A stretch of DNA of 64,000 nucleotides from Candidatus Omnitrophota bacterium (GTDB taxonomy: Bacteria; Hinthialibacterota; Hinthialibacteria; Hinthialibacterales; JAKPRU01): the NCBI GenBank assembly GCA_029570205.1, contig JAKQSI010000096.1, positions 1 through 64,000 of the forward strand, read 5' to 3'. Within the stretch, counting starts at the first letter, position 1; every line of letters begins with the position of its first letter. This document shows positions 9,241 through 17,905 of the stretch, in pieces. The notes under the pieces are model-generated. The model was not told the origin of the DNA and made no database searches. It saw only the letters and a program-made list of their open reading frames with translations. The translations under genes and the position numbers were made by a program.

Positions 9241-11208
9241 CTACCGGCCGGAACGTGCCGACGGTGCGGAATGCCCTCCGAAACTGGGCGCGCTCATCGA
9301 GCGGGAAGGCGCGCTGAAGGAAGACGATCTCCCACTGTGAACAGATGGCGCGCTGAAAGATCGGCTCGGAGAGGTTGAAGGCGCGCTATAGGACCGGCTC
9401 GGAGAAAACGAAGGCGCGCTGTAGGACCGGCTCGGCGAAAACGACGGCACACTGCGAGACGGCTCGGAACGGAACGAACTGCTGGGAGAAATCGCCCGAT
9501 AGGTGGATGGACTCGAAGACCGGCTCGGGATTGATGGAGGACTGGTGATGGTTCGCACCGTTCTCGATTGGCTTGTGGTGCGGGGAACCGTAATTGTTCG
9601 TGAAAGCGACGAGGACGGGATACCCACATCCGTGCGTTCCGGGAAACTGCTGGAAGGAGGAACGACGTTTGTGCGTGTCTGCGGTGTGACCGTACCGGTT
9701 CGAGGAAGAACGGTTGTCCGCATGGATTCCGATCGCTGGACCGTCGTGGATCTCGTTGAGGGAGTAACCACTGTTCCGCGAGTTTCGGTACGCGGAGAAA
9801 CCGTCGTTGTTCTCAGACCTGTGCGGGTGTCCAGCGTAGGCCGGCCGGTTCGGACCGTGGATTCCGTTTGCGTAGACGTACGCGGACCGACGTAAGTTGT
9901 TGTGCCCCGGCTTTCGCGTGGGCTTCGGTTGACTTCAACCACGCCGGATCCACGGGCGGAGGTCTGGGACACGCCGGTCCGGTCGGGTTTCACTGCGGAG
10001 GTTGACCGAGTGGTTTGTGCTGTCCCGTCCGTCGCGGGAGTCTGCCGAGTGGTTGTACGGGCCGGTGTGCGAACGGTGGTCGGTGCAGATTCCGTCCGAT
10101 TGGCCTTAGTCTGGTCCAGAAGGCGATCATAAGCCGTGACCGAGGATCGCACCTTGCCGGTATCCACATTGCCGGCGCGAGCAGGTCTCGTTTCCCTGCC
10201 TTGTACAGCCGCTCCGGTAACCGCCCGGCTGTCTTTTGTAGCGCCGGTTGTGCGCACATCTTTCAGCGCCCGAGTCTCCTCGCCTGGCGAGGCAAGGGTC
10301 TTGGTTCGCAGGGTCGAGTTGAGCGCAACGCTACTCTCGGGGCGTGAGTTCTGAAGCAGATTCGTTTGGCGGTCCGGCATCAGGCTGGACTGGGGTGTGC
10401 GAGTTACCGGCTCTCCGGGCGTCTCATTGCTGACCAGCAGGGGCCGCTCGCGTCGGTCCATCCGGTCCGGGCCGACCGTGCGCTCACCCGCCGCAAAGTC
10501 GAGTTTCGGGCGTCGCCCGTCAACCGGGCCACCACCGCCTCCATGGTTGTCGGGAGGTTGGGGAGGACCGCCATGGTGGTCATCATAATAGTCATGATGG
10601 TCATGGTGGTCATGGTGGTGGTGGTGATGATGATGATGGTAATAATACCAAGTCCAGGGAAATCCGCCGACATACCCAATGGCGAAGCTGTAATGATGGT
10701 AGCGCCACGGAATAAAGATATCCGTGTATGGATACCACAGTCCGCCGTAATAAACATACCGGCAGGATGGGGTGTAGGCGCCGATGATGATCAGATCCGG
10801 GTCATTGTACCAATGCCCATGGTGGAAATAATGACCGCAGCCGGGACCGTGCACATGCGTCACAACAATATCCGCCCGTGGATACCACTCACCCGAAACA
10901 TACACCTGGTCCGGGTAGGAATCGACGACCACTTCCTCGCGAATTACTCGTTCGACCGGAACTTCCCGAATCACAGTCTCTTTCACAACTCGTTCTGCGG
11001 GAACTTCCTGCACTACTCGCTCGACAACCGTATCGCCGGGCGCGGGGCCGGTTGCCGGGGCTGGGGTTTCCGCCAAGGCTTGTGATCCAGCTGGAATCCA
11101 TTGCTGGGCCAACAGGCTGCCGAGACTGACTGTGCTCGGACCCGTTGCGCATCCGGTTCCCCAAAAAAGGATTGCGATAATAGATGGGAGAATGAATTTG
11201 TGGTTCAT
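9241..11208 (-). CDS. His-rich, Ser/Arg/Thr-rich low-complexity lipoprotein
   Basis: Predicted outer-membrane or periplasmic lipoprotein of about 655 residues. The signal ends in a lipobox (FWGTGC, Cys near 20). The ATG at 11208 is chosen because GGAGGT lies 9 nt upstream; an in-frame ATG at 11223 would place that site inside the gene. Then come VERVVQEVPAERVV-type repeats (residues 65-95), a Tyr/Trp/His-rich domain containing two YxxGxWYP-like units and HVHGPGCGHYFHHGHW, and a tract of nine consecutive His followed by DHHDHHDYYDDHH. The last 400 residues are Thr/Arg/Ser-rich and end in 11-residue Ser repeats. The His tract suggests metal binding and the Arg/Ser tail a surface or wall contact; both are inference. 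It lies 5 nt downstream of the dockerin-like gene, so the two are co-transcribed. Confidence 0.75.
   Translation of the reverse strand: MNHKFILPSIIAILFWGTGCATGPSTVSLGSLLAQQWIPAGSQALAETPAPATGPAPGDTVVERVVQEVPAERVVKETVIREVPVERVIREEVVVDSYPDQVYVSGEWYPRADIVVTHVHGPGCGHYFHHGHWYNDPDLIIIGAYTPSCRYVYYGGLWYPYTDIFIPWRYHHYSFAIGYVGGFPWTWYYYHHHHHHHHHDHHDHHDYYDDHHGGPPQPPDNHGGGGGPVDGRRPKLDFAAGERTVGPDRMDRRERPLLVSNETPGEPVTRTPQSSLMPDRQTNLLQNSRPESSVALNSTLRTKTLASPGEETRALKDVRTTGATKDSRAVTGAAVQGRETRPARAGNVDTGKVRSSVTAYDRLLDQTKANRTESAPTTVRTPARTTTRQTPATDGTAQTTRSTSAVKPDRTGVSQTSARGSGVVEVNRSPRESRGTTTYVGPRTSTQTESTVRTGRPTLDTRTGLRTTTVSPRTETRGTVVTPSTRSTTVQRSESMRTTVLPRTGTVTPQTRTNVVPPSSSFPERTDVGIPSSSLSRTITVPRTTSQSRTVRTITSPPSIPSRSSSPSTYRAISPSSSFRSEPSRSVPSFSPSRSYSAPSFSPSRSYSAPSTSPSRSFSAPSVHSGRSSSFSAPSRSMSAPSFGGHSAPSARSGR
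9344..9442. repeat. 33-bp tandem repeat within the lipoprotein gene
   Basis: Three consecutive 33-bp units begin at 9344, 9377 and 9410, with a degenerate fourth from 9443. They encode 11-residue repeats of the type SFSPSRSYSAP in the C-terminal tail. Such in-frame repeats are prone to length change by slippage. Confidence 0.85.
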
Positions 11209-11213
11209 GACGG

Positions 11214-13064
11214 TTACCTCCATTTCCCATTAAAGAAGAATAAGCCTTTTGGCTCCGAAATTCGAGGTTGATGAAGACCCGTGTTGCTCTGACGAGGAAG
11301 CGGTTTTGTCTCCATCCCACGTGTTAATGCAGGTTGTGGCGAACGCACAATCTGCGCGGTTTCCAATACATTACTCTCAGAGAACTCCTCCGTGGCCGAC
11401 TTCGATAACTCCGCCGTTGCCTGCCGCGCTGCGCTTCGACGGGGTTTGCAGTCCAGGATACGGGCGGGTTTCTCATCGATAATCTGCAATCTCTTGCCGC
11501 CGGAAACCTGCCCAGCGGTTTTGCTGAGCAGGGCAGATGAGAAAGTCATCGGTTGGCGGTCCGCCAGGTTCGACCGAAATACCTCTCGCAGGACCCGAAT
11601 ATCCGCTCCGTTCACATAACCGTCCACGTTGAAATCGGCGGCGGTTTCTTTCGGAACATGGGGTCCCCACTTCAATGCGAAACGATACAAGTCATTCGAA
11701 TTGACCCGTACATCGAGGGTCAGATCGCCCAGAAGGTCCCAGATATGCGCGGTTCCCAGGACATCGCGGTCCCCTGTCTCTCCGTTTGCCCACACGGTTG
11801 TAAAAGCCCGGTCGCTGAACATTGCGCCTGCCGGTCGGTCCCCCTGGGCGACAAGGTCGGTCACGATGAACTCCGGCCCGATATAAAGGCCCGACGCTGC
11901 ATCATACATCTGTCCGACAAACAGGCCGCCTTCCCGCCCGTCATACCATGTGATCAAAAATATATCGTATCCCAGAAACGTCACCGCAGGATCTGCCACC
12001 ACAGCGGGGCTGGGCGCGAGATCAACTTGAAACTCATCCGTGAGTCGTTCGCCGGATGCTGTAATTGCCGCGGCGTAAATGTGGGAATCGTTCTTGTTTG
12101 CGGTCCGATTCACCCACGCCACCAGGTATAATCCGTGATTGTTCCCATCAATATCGGGATCGACAGCATCATCGACGCCATTATCGCTGTTGCTCACCAT
12201 GATTTCATGTTGCGGACCGGGCCATCCACCCTGGGCGTTGGACACGGCGGAGCGGGGAAGGACACGAGCGAAAATATCGTTCCGACAGTCCGTTGTTTGT
12301 CCGGGAATTACAAGACGGTCATCCGACCAGACAATCACTGCATTTCCCTGCAAATCCCCGGCAACCCGTGGGTGACTCACGTTCGTATCCACATAAGCCG
12401 GATTGACGATGAAATCTCGGCTGTCAACCGGCGTTCCATCCTCCTTAAACCGCCGTGCATATATATCCTTAAGTTGATGACGGTCATCCATCCAACAGAT
12501 GGCAACTATACCATTGCCCAACGACGCAATGTCAGGAATTTCCACATTTGTGTTTTCGTATGTTTTATTTACAAGAATATTCTCATTGAACAGATTTATT
12601 GCCTGATCGTTGATTCCAGAGAAATAAACATCATAAAGCCCTTCAAGGCTGCGGTTATCCGCCCAGACAAAAAAGAAAGCGTTGTTTGTCCCCGCAGCAA
12701 CGCGGGGGTCTTTCGTGTTTGTATCCTGGTAAAGATCATTGACATACACGACATCCGTCAGGCTCTCAAGTCCCCTGGAAAAAATGCAGGTCAGGGTGTC
12801 AATCGGCCCGGACTCGTCATCGCTCCACACCACGGCGGCTTCATCAAGCCTGCTTACCGCAACAGCCGGGGAATAGGAATCCACTCCTGCATCCGCGCCA
12901 TCGAGAATCACTGTATCTAAGTCCTGAAAAATCAAGGTCTGCTGTGCCATAATCGGAGAGCCGGAAAGGAGGACCGCACAAACGATGGCGCCGTACCTGA
13001 AGCATTTCAGCGGCTGCGGGCCGGTCCAGAATGTCAAAAAAGACTCGATCTGATTCACGAACAT
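11214..13064 (-). CDS. secreted repeat protein with dockerin-like domain
   Basis: Exported protein of about 616 residues. The ATG at 13064 is preferred because AAAGGA lies 9 nt upstream; the frame also opens at a GTG at 13082. The signal peptide ends near GSPIMAQQ. Residues 30-430 hold repeated segments of the form RVAAG...FFVWADNRS, IVAICWMDDRHQLKDIYARRF and AVIVWSDDR, which look like propeller or sialidase Asp-box-type repeats. Next is a dockerin-like pair of EF-hand loops (LLGDLTLDVRVNSNDLYRFALKW then ADFNVDGYVNGADIRVLREVF), and a low-complexity tail. Dockerins bind cohesins in cellulosome systems, but in this kind of genome they often serve as general Ca-binding modules. No cohesin is seen here. 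First gene of a two-gene unit with the His-rich lipoprotein. Confidence 0.72.
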   Translation of the reverse strand: MFVNQIESFLTFWTGPQPLKCFRYGAIVCAVLLSGSPIMAQQTLIFQDLDTVILDGADAGVDSYSPAVAVSRLDEAAVVWSDDESGPIDTLTCIFSRGLESLTDVVYVNDLYQDTNTKDPRVAAGTNNAFFFVWADNRSLEGLYDVYFSGINDQAINLFNENILVNKTYENTNVEIPDIASLGNGIVAICWMDDRHQLKDIYARRFKEDGTPVDSRDFIVNPAYVDTNVSHPRVAGDLQGNAVIVWSDDRLVIPGQTTDCRNDIFARVLPRSAVSNAQGGWPGPQHEIMVSNSDNGVDDAVDPDIDGNNHGLYLVAWVNRTANKNDSHIYAAAITASGERLTDEFQVDLAPSPAVVADPAVTFLGYDIFLITWYDGREGGLFVGQMYDAASGLYIGPEFIVTDLVAQGDRPAGAMFSDRAFTTVWANGETGDRDVLGTAHIWDLLGDLTLDVRVNSNDLYRFALKWGPHVPKETAADFNVDGYVNGADIRVLREVFRSNLADRQPMTFSSALLSKTAGQVSGGKRLQIIDEKPARILDCKPRRSAARQATAELSKSATEEFSESNVLETAQIVRSPQPALTRGMETKPLPRQSNTGLHQPRISEPKGLFFFNGKWR

Positions 13065-13165
13065 GGGCAAAAATCCTTTCACGAATGACTTGACTCAATC
13101 GATTTTATCATCTACAATTATGAAAGAAGAACCTTCTGACCTCTTTGATATCGATCTCTGGATAC

Positions 13166-13201
13166 ATTTGTGAACGATCTGACTATAGTATATTCACAAA
13201 T
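13166..13201. promoter_or_regulatory. 9-bp inverted repeat, candidate operator for the XRE regulator
   Basis: ATTTGTGAA at 13166-13174 and TTCACAAAT at 13193-13201 form a perfect inverted repeat with an 18-base spacer containing TATAGTATATT. It lies just upstream of the XRE-type regulator (start 13232) and in the divergent spacer to the gene starting at 13064. Dyads like this commonly bind CI-like dimers; autoregulation is inferred. Confidence 0.6.
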
Positions 13202-13231
13202 ATGTACCATGTCAATAGGGGCAGGCAAAAA

Positions 13232-14707
13232 ATGTCCGATATTTCGACAAATATAATTGAAAGCCAAGTTGCCACAATTCCGGATCGTTTAAAGGAATTG
13301 AAAGGTGACCGAACCACCGCCGCTTTTGCCCGGTTTTTAGGGGTTGGAGTATCCACCCTTCACAATTATGAAAACGGGCGTACTCCGCCGATCGACTTCC
13401 TGTTGAATGTGGCCGCCTGTACCGGGGTGTCCATTGAGTGGCTCTTGACCGGTCAGGGCGAGAAAGAGGCCGGGGGATCGGATTGGCAGACTTCCCGAAA
13501 GAAACGACGGATTCTGGTGGTGGATGACAAGGAATATCAGCGGGATTCCATTTGCAATGTTTTGGAGACGGAGGGGTATGAGATCGGCCGGGCGGCGAAT
13601 CTGAAACAGAGCATCGAATTGCTTGAAAAAGAACCCTTTGATGTAGTGATCACCGATCTGCGGATGCCGGAGGAGAATGATGGGTTGATTCTTCTCAAAC
13701 ATATCCGTGAAAAATACCCGAACACCCGGACAATCCTGATTACAGTTCACGCAGCAACCGCACCTGTGGCCGTAGAGGCAATCCGGTCGGGTGCATTCGA
13801 TTACCTGGTGATGTCGCGGACTTTCCCGGATGACCTTCGGTCGGCGGTATCGCGTGCGATCAGGGAGATCGAAAAAGAGGAGGCGCAGTCAGGTTCGGCC
13901 CCGGAGGGTGTTTTCGGTGACATCACCGCTCAGTGCCCGGCAATGAAGGAGGCAGTGGCCATTCTGAAAAAAGCCATTCAGTCGCCTGGAACACCTGTAC
14001 TTTTCTGCGGTGAGCCGGGAACCGGCAAGGAGTTCATGGCGAAAACCCTTCATGCAAATGACCCGGAACGTGCCTCTCATGCTTATGTACCGGTGAAATG
14101 TGGGGCCATGAGCGAGGAGGTTCTGAACCGGGAGCTGTTTGGGGCGGCGGAGTATGCCGGCAAACATGGCGAATTTCCCGGCGTGATTGCTGTGGCGGAC
14201 GGGGGGACGGTGTTTTTGGATGAAGTGGAAAAAATCGGTCCGACCGTACAGGTGATGCTGCTGCGTATTTTGACCGATGGGACTTACACCCGTGTGGGGG
14301 AGGTCCAGCCGCGGAAAGCCGATGTCCGGTTGATTTGCTCTACCGGCGCCGATCTCGCGCGGGAGGTGGCCGCCGGGCGTTTCCGTCAGGAACTTCTTAC
14401 ACACCTCGGAGTGTTGAAAATCCATCTGCCGCCGTTGCGGGAACGCGGGCGCGACATCGAAGTGCTTGCCCGACGGTTTCTGAGCGATTTCGCAGAAGAG
14501 ATCGGGAAAGACTGCCGGGATTTCTCACCGGAGGCCATTCGGTTGCTGCGCGAAGAATCCTGGCCGGAGAACATTCCCGGATTAAAGGCCACCATCAAAA
14601 GAGCCGTGCTGTTCTCCGAAAGCGAGATCCTGAGTGCGGACGATATCGCCGCCGCCTTGAATTCAAGAACCGCTGCGTCTTCCCCGCCCGGATTGCGCAG
14701 CGGCTGA
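13232..14707 (+). CDS. XRE-HTH / receiver / AAA+ (sigma54-activator-like) regulator lacking GAFTGA
   Basis: A 491-residue response regulator with reordered domains. Residues 20-75 are a CI-like helix-turn-helix (FARFLGVGVSTLHNYENGRTPP). Residues 92-212 are a receiver domain with acidic pair D98/D99, phospho-acceptor D142 (VVITDLRMP) and T171, but the conserved Lys of DYLxKP is missing (DYLVMSRTF). Residues 227-470 are an NtrC-type AAA+ module with Walker A GEPGTGKE (260-267) and Walker B FLDE (328-331). The GAFTGA loop that touches sigma54 is absent (ELFGAAEYAGKHGEFPG), and there is no C-terminal Fis-type helix-turn-helix. The start at 13232 is chosen as nearest the HTH; upstream in-frame ATGs exist. 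The sensor kinase follows after 52 nt. Probably not a canonical sigma54 activator. Confidence 0.85.
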   Translation: MSDISTNIIESQVATIPDRLKELKGDRTTAAFARFLGVGVSTLHNYENGRTPPIDFLLNVAACTGVSIEWLLTGQGEKEAGGSDWQTSRKKRRILVVDDKEYQRDSICNVLETEGYEIGRAANLKQSIELLEKEPFDVVITDLRMPEENDGLILLKHIREKYPNTRTILITVHAATAPVAVEAIRSGAFDYLVMSRTFPDDLRSAVSRAIREIEKEEAQSGSAPEGVFGDITAQCPAMKEAVAILKKAIQSPGTPVLFCGEPGTGKEFMAKTLHANDPERASHAYVPVKCGAMSEEVLNRELFGAAEYAGKHGEFPGVIAVADGGTVFLDEVEKIGPTVQVMLLRILTDGTYTRVGEVQPRKADVRLICSTGADLAREVAAGRFRQELLTHLGVLKIHLPPLRERGRDIEVLARRFLSDFAEEIGKDCRDFSPEAIRLLREESWPENIPGLKATIKRAVLFSESEILSADDIAAALNSRTAASSPPGLRSG

Positions 14708-14759
14708 GCCTCATCCAATTCGCGGTCCCCGCGCTGCCAACCGGGGAACTTACTATCAA

Positions 14760-17006
14760 ATGAACCATCCTGCGGATACAGACTCCAAATCCTTCCCGGC
14801 GCGAATTCGGGGAAATGAATCTTCCCGATCAGACAACAAACAGGGACCTTTGCTTCCGGGATTGGGCGCGTTTAAGACCCTTCCTCCGGGGCGATTCGGC
14901 ATTTTCCGCAAGCTTTTGCTCTACTTTCTTCTTGTTGCGCTCATTCCCCTGTTGGTTTTCGGAATCCGAACCATTCGCGCAAGCGAGAAAACCATCCTGG
15001 AAGAATCCCGAAAAATCCTTCTATTCCGCACGGTGGATACCGCAAACCGAGTCTCCAATTCCTTATACGCTTGCGCGGATGATCTGGAAATCGTCTCCAG
15101 TGTTCCCCGGAATGCGCAATCGTACCTGGAGTTCTGTCGGACTCATCGCCGCCGAATTTGGAAGCGTGGCGGAACAAACGACAATATCATCGAAATTCGC
15201 GAGAGAATCCCGCTTTACAAAGAAATTGCCTTTATCGGTCCGACCGGTAAAGAACAGATTCTGATCCGTGATGAAAAAATCGTTCCCGATGAGGAACTCC
15301 GCGATGTTTCCATCCCCGCCAATACCACCTACAAGTCGGAAGATTATTTTCAACGGACAATCAGCCTGCCGCCCGGCGAGATTTATGTGTCTCATCTCAC
15401 CGGTTGGCATGTAACCAAGGAAGAGCAACTCGGGAAGGCCGAGAAAGTGGAGGCGGCTGTGGAGGGGAAGAGCTACCACGGGGTGATTCGATTTGCCAAG
15501 CCGATCTACGGTATGGATGGAGGGCTACTGGGGATGGTCATGCTGTCGATCGATCACCGCCACCTGATGGAATTCACCCAGCATATCGACCCGCTTTCCG
15601 AGAATTCGGTTGTTTTTCCAAATTACACAAGCGGAAATTATGCGTACATGTTTGATGATGAAGGGTGGATTATCTGTCATCCGAAATACTGGGACATTCG
15701 GGGTTTATACCCGGACGGCACCCCGGTTCCTCCGTATTATCCGGGAGTGACCTCAAAGGAAATGGAGGAGATCGGGCGCACGCCGCTCAACCTGTATGTC
15801 ATGGCGCAGTGGCGCGATCCGCTTTACAACAAAATCATGGAGGACATCCTGTCGCAACGCGCGGGACTGACAGTGATCAGCAATTTCGGGTACGACCAAG
15901 TGAAACCGGTCTTGCGCACACGCGCTTATGCGCCGATTCATTTCGACCTGGGAGCGTATAAAGAACACGGTGTGTTTGGCGGGGTGACGCTTGGTGCGCA
16001 AATTGGGGCTGTAGAACAGATTGCCGAAGGGCTGGCACAGGAGCTCTGGATTGTTCTGGTGGCGACCGGGTTTGTGGTGATTCTTATTGCCGTGGGCGCT
16101 GCCCGATGGATTGCGATCCCCGTACTGAGGATGAGCGACGCGGCGAGCCGCATTGGGCAAGGCGATCTCGATCAGGTGGTGCGGATCACCAGCCGGGATG
16201 AACTTGGCAACCTGGCGGCGACGTTCAACCAAATGTGTACCGGACTCAAAGAAAGTCGTGAGCGATTGCGCCAGACAGAACGGTTCGCCTCAATCGGCGA
16301 GGTCATTTCCGGGACCGCTCACGCCATCAAAACGGAATTGAATATCTATGGTTTAATCAATAATCTCTCGATTCTTGAACACCTGACACCGCCGGACGAT
16401 CCCCGAAACAAATACATCACCGCAATCAAAGAGGGAATCGATGGGCTGGAGCAGGTGATCCATGCGCTGCTTGAGCCGACTCCCGAATTGGCGCTCGAAA
16501 CGGTTGATCTCAATGAATTCGCTGTGGAAGCCGTAGAGGCCCTTCGACAAAAGGCGGAGGAAAAGGGCGTTCGCATTCTTTTGGAGCGATCCACAACGGC
16601 GCTGCCGGTTCGCGTTCAACCGGACCTTCTGCGCCAAGTCATCAATAATGTTGTTGTCAATTCCCTCGATGCGATGGAAGGGCGAGAAAAGAAAGACCTG
16701 CGTATCCGTCTCGTTCAGGAATCTCTACATGGGATCGGGACAGCCAGATCGCAGGGACCGAACCCGGAATCTTCCCGAGCGGCTGTCCTGGAAATCAGCG
16801 ATACCGGTTGCGGCATCCCTGAACAACTGCGCCAACGGATCTTCTATCCGTTCTTTACCACAAAGAAAGACCGAGGCGGCACGGGACTGGGGCTTTATCA
16901 TTGTTCCGGTATTATCCGTCGGCATGGCGGAGAGATTGAAATCGAAAGCCGGGAGGACTTCGGGACAACCGTGAAAATCCGCCTGCCGCTGGAGTCCCGC
17001 CCATGA
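14760..17006 (+). CDS. membrane sensor histidine kinase with Cache-like sensor and HAMP domain
   Basis: A 748-residue kinase. Transmembrane helix 1 is near residues 50-69, a large extracytoplasmic Cache-like sensing region runs to about 420, and transmembrane helix 2 lies near 427-448. HAMP follows (IPVLRMSDAASRIGQGDLDQVVRI), then a dimerisation helix with His near 521 (ASIGEVISGTAHAIKTEL), and a complete HATPase_c domain: N-box INNVVVNSLDAM, G1 DTGCGIP, F-box FYPFFTTK, G2 GGTGLGLY. The residue after the catalytic His is Ala, where HisKA kinases normally carry Glu or Asp needed for the phosphatase/kinase reaction. Gene order and spacing pair it with the upstream regulator, which also has a degenerate receiver. 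The signal is unknown; Cache folds usually bind small organic ligands. Confidence 0.88.
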   Translation: MNHPADTDSKSFPARIRGNESSRSDNKQGPLLPGLGAFKTLPPGRFGIFRKLLLYFLLVALIPLLVFGIRTIRASEKTILEESRKILLFRTVDTANRVSNSLYACADDLEIVSSVPRNAQSYLEFCRTHRRRIWKRGGTNDNIIEIRERIPLYKEIAFIGPTGKEQILIRDEKIVPDEELRDVSIPANTTYKSEDYFQRTISLPPGEIYVSHLTGWHVTKEEQLGKAEKVEAAVEGKSYHGVIRFAKPIYGMDGGLLGMVMLSIDHRHLMEFTQHIDPLSENSVVFPNYTSGNYAYMFDDEGWIICHPKYWDIRGLYPDGTPVPPYYPGVTSKEMEEIGRTPLNLYVMAQWRDPLYNKIMEDILSQRAGLTVISNFGYDQVKPVLRTRAYAPIHFDLGAYKEHGVFGGVTLGAQIGAVEQIAEGLAQELWIVLVATGFVVILIAVGAARWIAIPVLRMSDAASRIGQGDLDQVVRITSRDELGNLAATFNQMCTGLKESRERLRQTERFASIGEVISGTAHAIKTELNIYGLINNLSILEHLTPPDDPRNKYITAIKEGIDGLEQVIHALLEPTPELALETVDLNEFAVEAVEALRQKAEEKGVRILLERSTTALPVRVQPDLLRQVINNVVVNSLDAMEGREKKDLRIRLVQESLHGIGTARSQGPNPESSRAAVLEISDTGCGIPEQLRQRIFYPFFTTKKDRGGTGLGLYHCSGIIRRHGGEIEIESREDFGTTVKIRLPLESRP

Positions 17007-17015
17007 TTTGCAGAG

Positions 17016-17033
17016 GCGCACAGCTGTGCGCCC
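17016..17033. repeat. perfect 18-bp palindrome GGCGCACAGCTGTGCGCC
   Basis: Sits in the 33-base gap between the convergent kinase and toxin genes. It may act as a bidirectional terminator stem, although no T-run follows, or belong to the dispersed palindrome family seen at 36.6 and 38.1 kb. Confidence 0.65.
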
Positions 17034-17039
17034 TTGGAT

Positions 17040-17327
17040 CTATTCCGGTCTCCAATCGCGGGCGCCGTGAATGATCCCCGTGATCCACACTTCGCTTTCT
17101 TCTATGCGATACATGATGCGATAGGCACCGTAGATAATTTCTCGGCAATCGGGATGATTGATTTCGGGAATAATCCGACCCGAAAGGGGAAACTCCTGCA
17201 AGCGGTCGGTTGCTTCAATTAGCCTGCTTACGAACAGAGAGGCCAACTCAGCAGAATCTCTTGCGATATACTCAGCAATGGAATCTACGTCATCAAGGGC
17301 GGATGGTGCCCAAATCACTTCAGCCAT
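17040..17327 (-). CDS. ParE/RelE-type toxin
   Basis: A 95-residue protein of the RelE/ParE superfamily. Characteristic features: WAPSALDDVDSIAEYIARDS for the first two helices, FPLSGRIIPE, then REIIYGAYRIMYRIEESEVWITGIIHGARDW. The Arg of YRIMYRI and the C-terminal HGARDW fit the ParE branch, which usually poisons DNA gyrase, more than the RNase RelE branch; that distinction is inference. It begins 13 nt inside the upstream small gene and is its toxin partner. The module is in an accessory patch between the two-component system and a disrupted protease. Confidence 0.88.
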   Translation of the reverse strand: MAEVIWAPSALDDVDSIAEYIARDSAELASLFVSRLIEATDRLQEFPLSGRIIPEINHPDCREIIYGAYRIMYRIEESEVWITGIIHGARDWRPE

Positions 17328-17497
17328 TTTTCCAATTTCTTTTTCGCGATTTCTTGAGTCACGCCCTTGCCCTCGCGGATTTCCCTTTCGCCATGCGAGA
17401 ACTTAACACTTGCGTAGAGTGCATGAATGATACCGTCCATCGTGACGTCGTTCGGTAGGGAATCGATTACTTGCTTTGCTGCTTCTTTGGTGAACAT
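17315..17497 (-). CDS. antitoxin of the ParE-type module
   Basis: A 60-residue protein starting MFTKEAAKQVIDSLPNDVTMDGIIHAL, a signature seen in short antitoxins encoded directly before RelE/ParE toxins. The N-terminal part predicts a small DNA-binding helical fold. The charged C-terminus (SHGEREIREGKG, then AKKKLEKWLK) is the likely toxin-binding arm. A GGAG ribosome site lies 7 nt before the ATG. Its stop overlaps the toxin start, giving coupled translation. Autorepression of the pair is expected from the family, but I could not identify the operator. Confidence 0.82.
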   Translation of the reverse strand: MFTKEAAKQVIDSLPNDVTMDGIIHALYASVKFSHGEREIREGKGVTQEIAKKKLEKWLK

Positions 17498-17716
17498 GAT
17501 TATTCTCCGGGCGGAATTCCATGATGATATCCTGCGCGGGCAACCCCTTCCAGAGACACCGAAACAAAGACTTCTCTTGTTGAGTGGACGCTAATCCGCC
17601 AAGGCTCCCTTCCGGCTTGCTGACTATCCCGAATACAATCGGCAAGCCGAAGCAACTTCACATTAAAGCTCGCTGACTAAGAGACGGCATCTTCTGTTGG
17701 TCTGCCGGAAAAACCG

Positions 17717-17905
17717 TCAGATTTCTTTTCCGCAGCGGCTTGACGTTAGCGCCTTCCCCCCAAAGGGTGGTGACAGCCTGTAGTCCGAACCTTGTTTTGG
17801 CTGTGCACTCTCAGGCAGCTGTTTCCGCAGAGCATCAATTGCAGAGATAACCTTCTGGTCAATTCTGCGATTCTTTTTGAGTAGTTCCGCGTCAGGCGTG
17901 TTCAT
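17717..17905 (-). CDS. small protein translationally coupled to the SDH-type protease
   Basis: A 62-residue frame whose ATG overlaps the protease stop (TGATG), which argues that it is real. The N-terminal two-thirds is a charged helix (MNTPDAELLKKNRRIDQKV, then SAIDALRKQLPE); the last 20 residues (PPFGGKALTSSRCGKEI) look less protein-like. No known domain recognised. It might be an accessory subunit of the protease or a decaying gene. The spacer from 17498 to 17716, between it and the antitoxin, holds only a weak GGCTTGC/GCAAGCC dyad near 17608-17645. Confidence 0.5.
   Translation of the reverse strand: MNTPDAELLKKNRRIDQKVISAIDALRKQLPESAQPKQGSDYRLSPPFGGKALTSSRCGKEI

Noticed and set aside
9344-9442. 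Possible CRISPR-like array
   Set aside because: Units are contiguous 33-bp in-frame coding repeats with no spacers.
10366-11085. Plus-strand frame of 239 codons rich in Met/Val
   Set aside because: Antisense of the His-rich lipoprotein; the MVVIIIVMMVMVVMVV run is the complement of the His codons.
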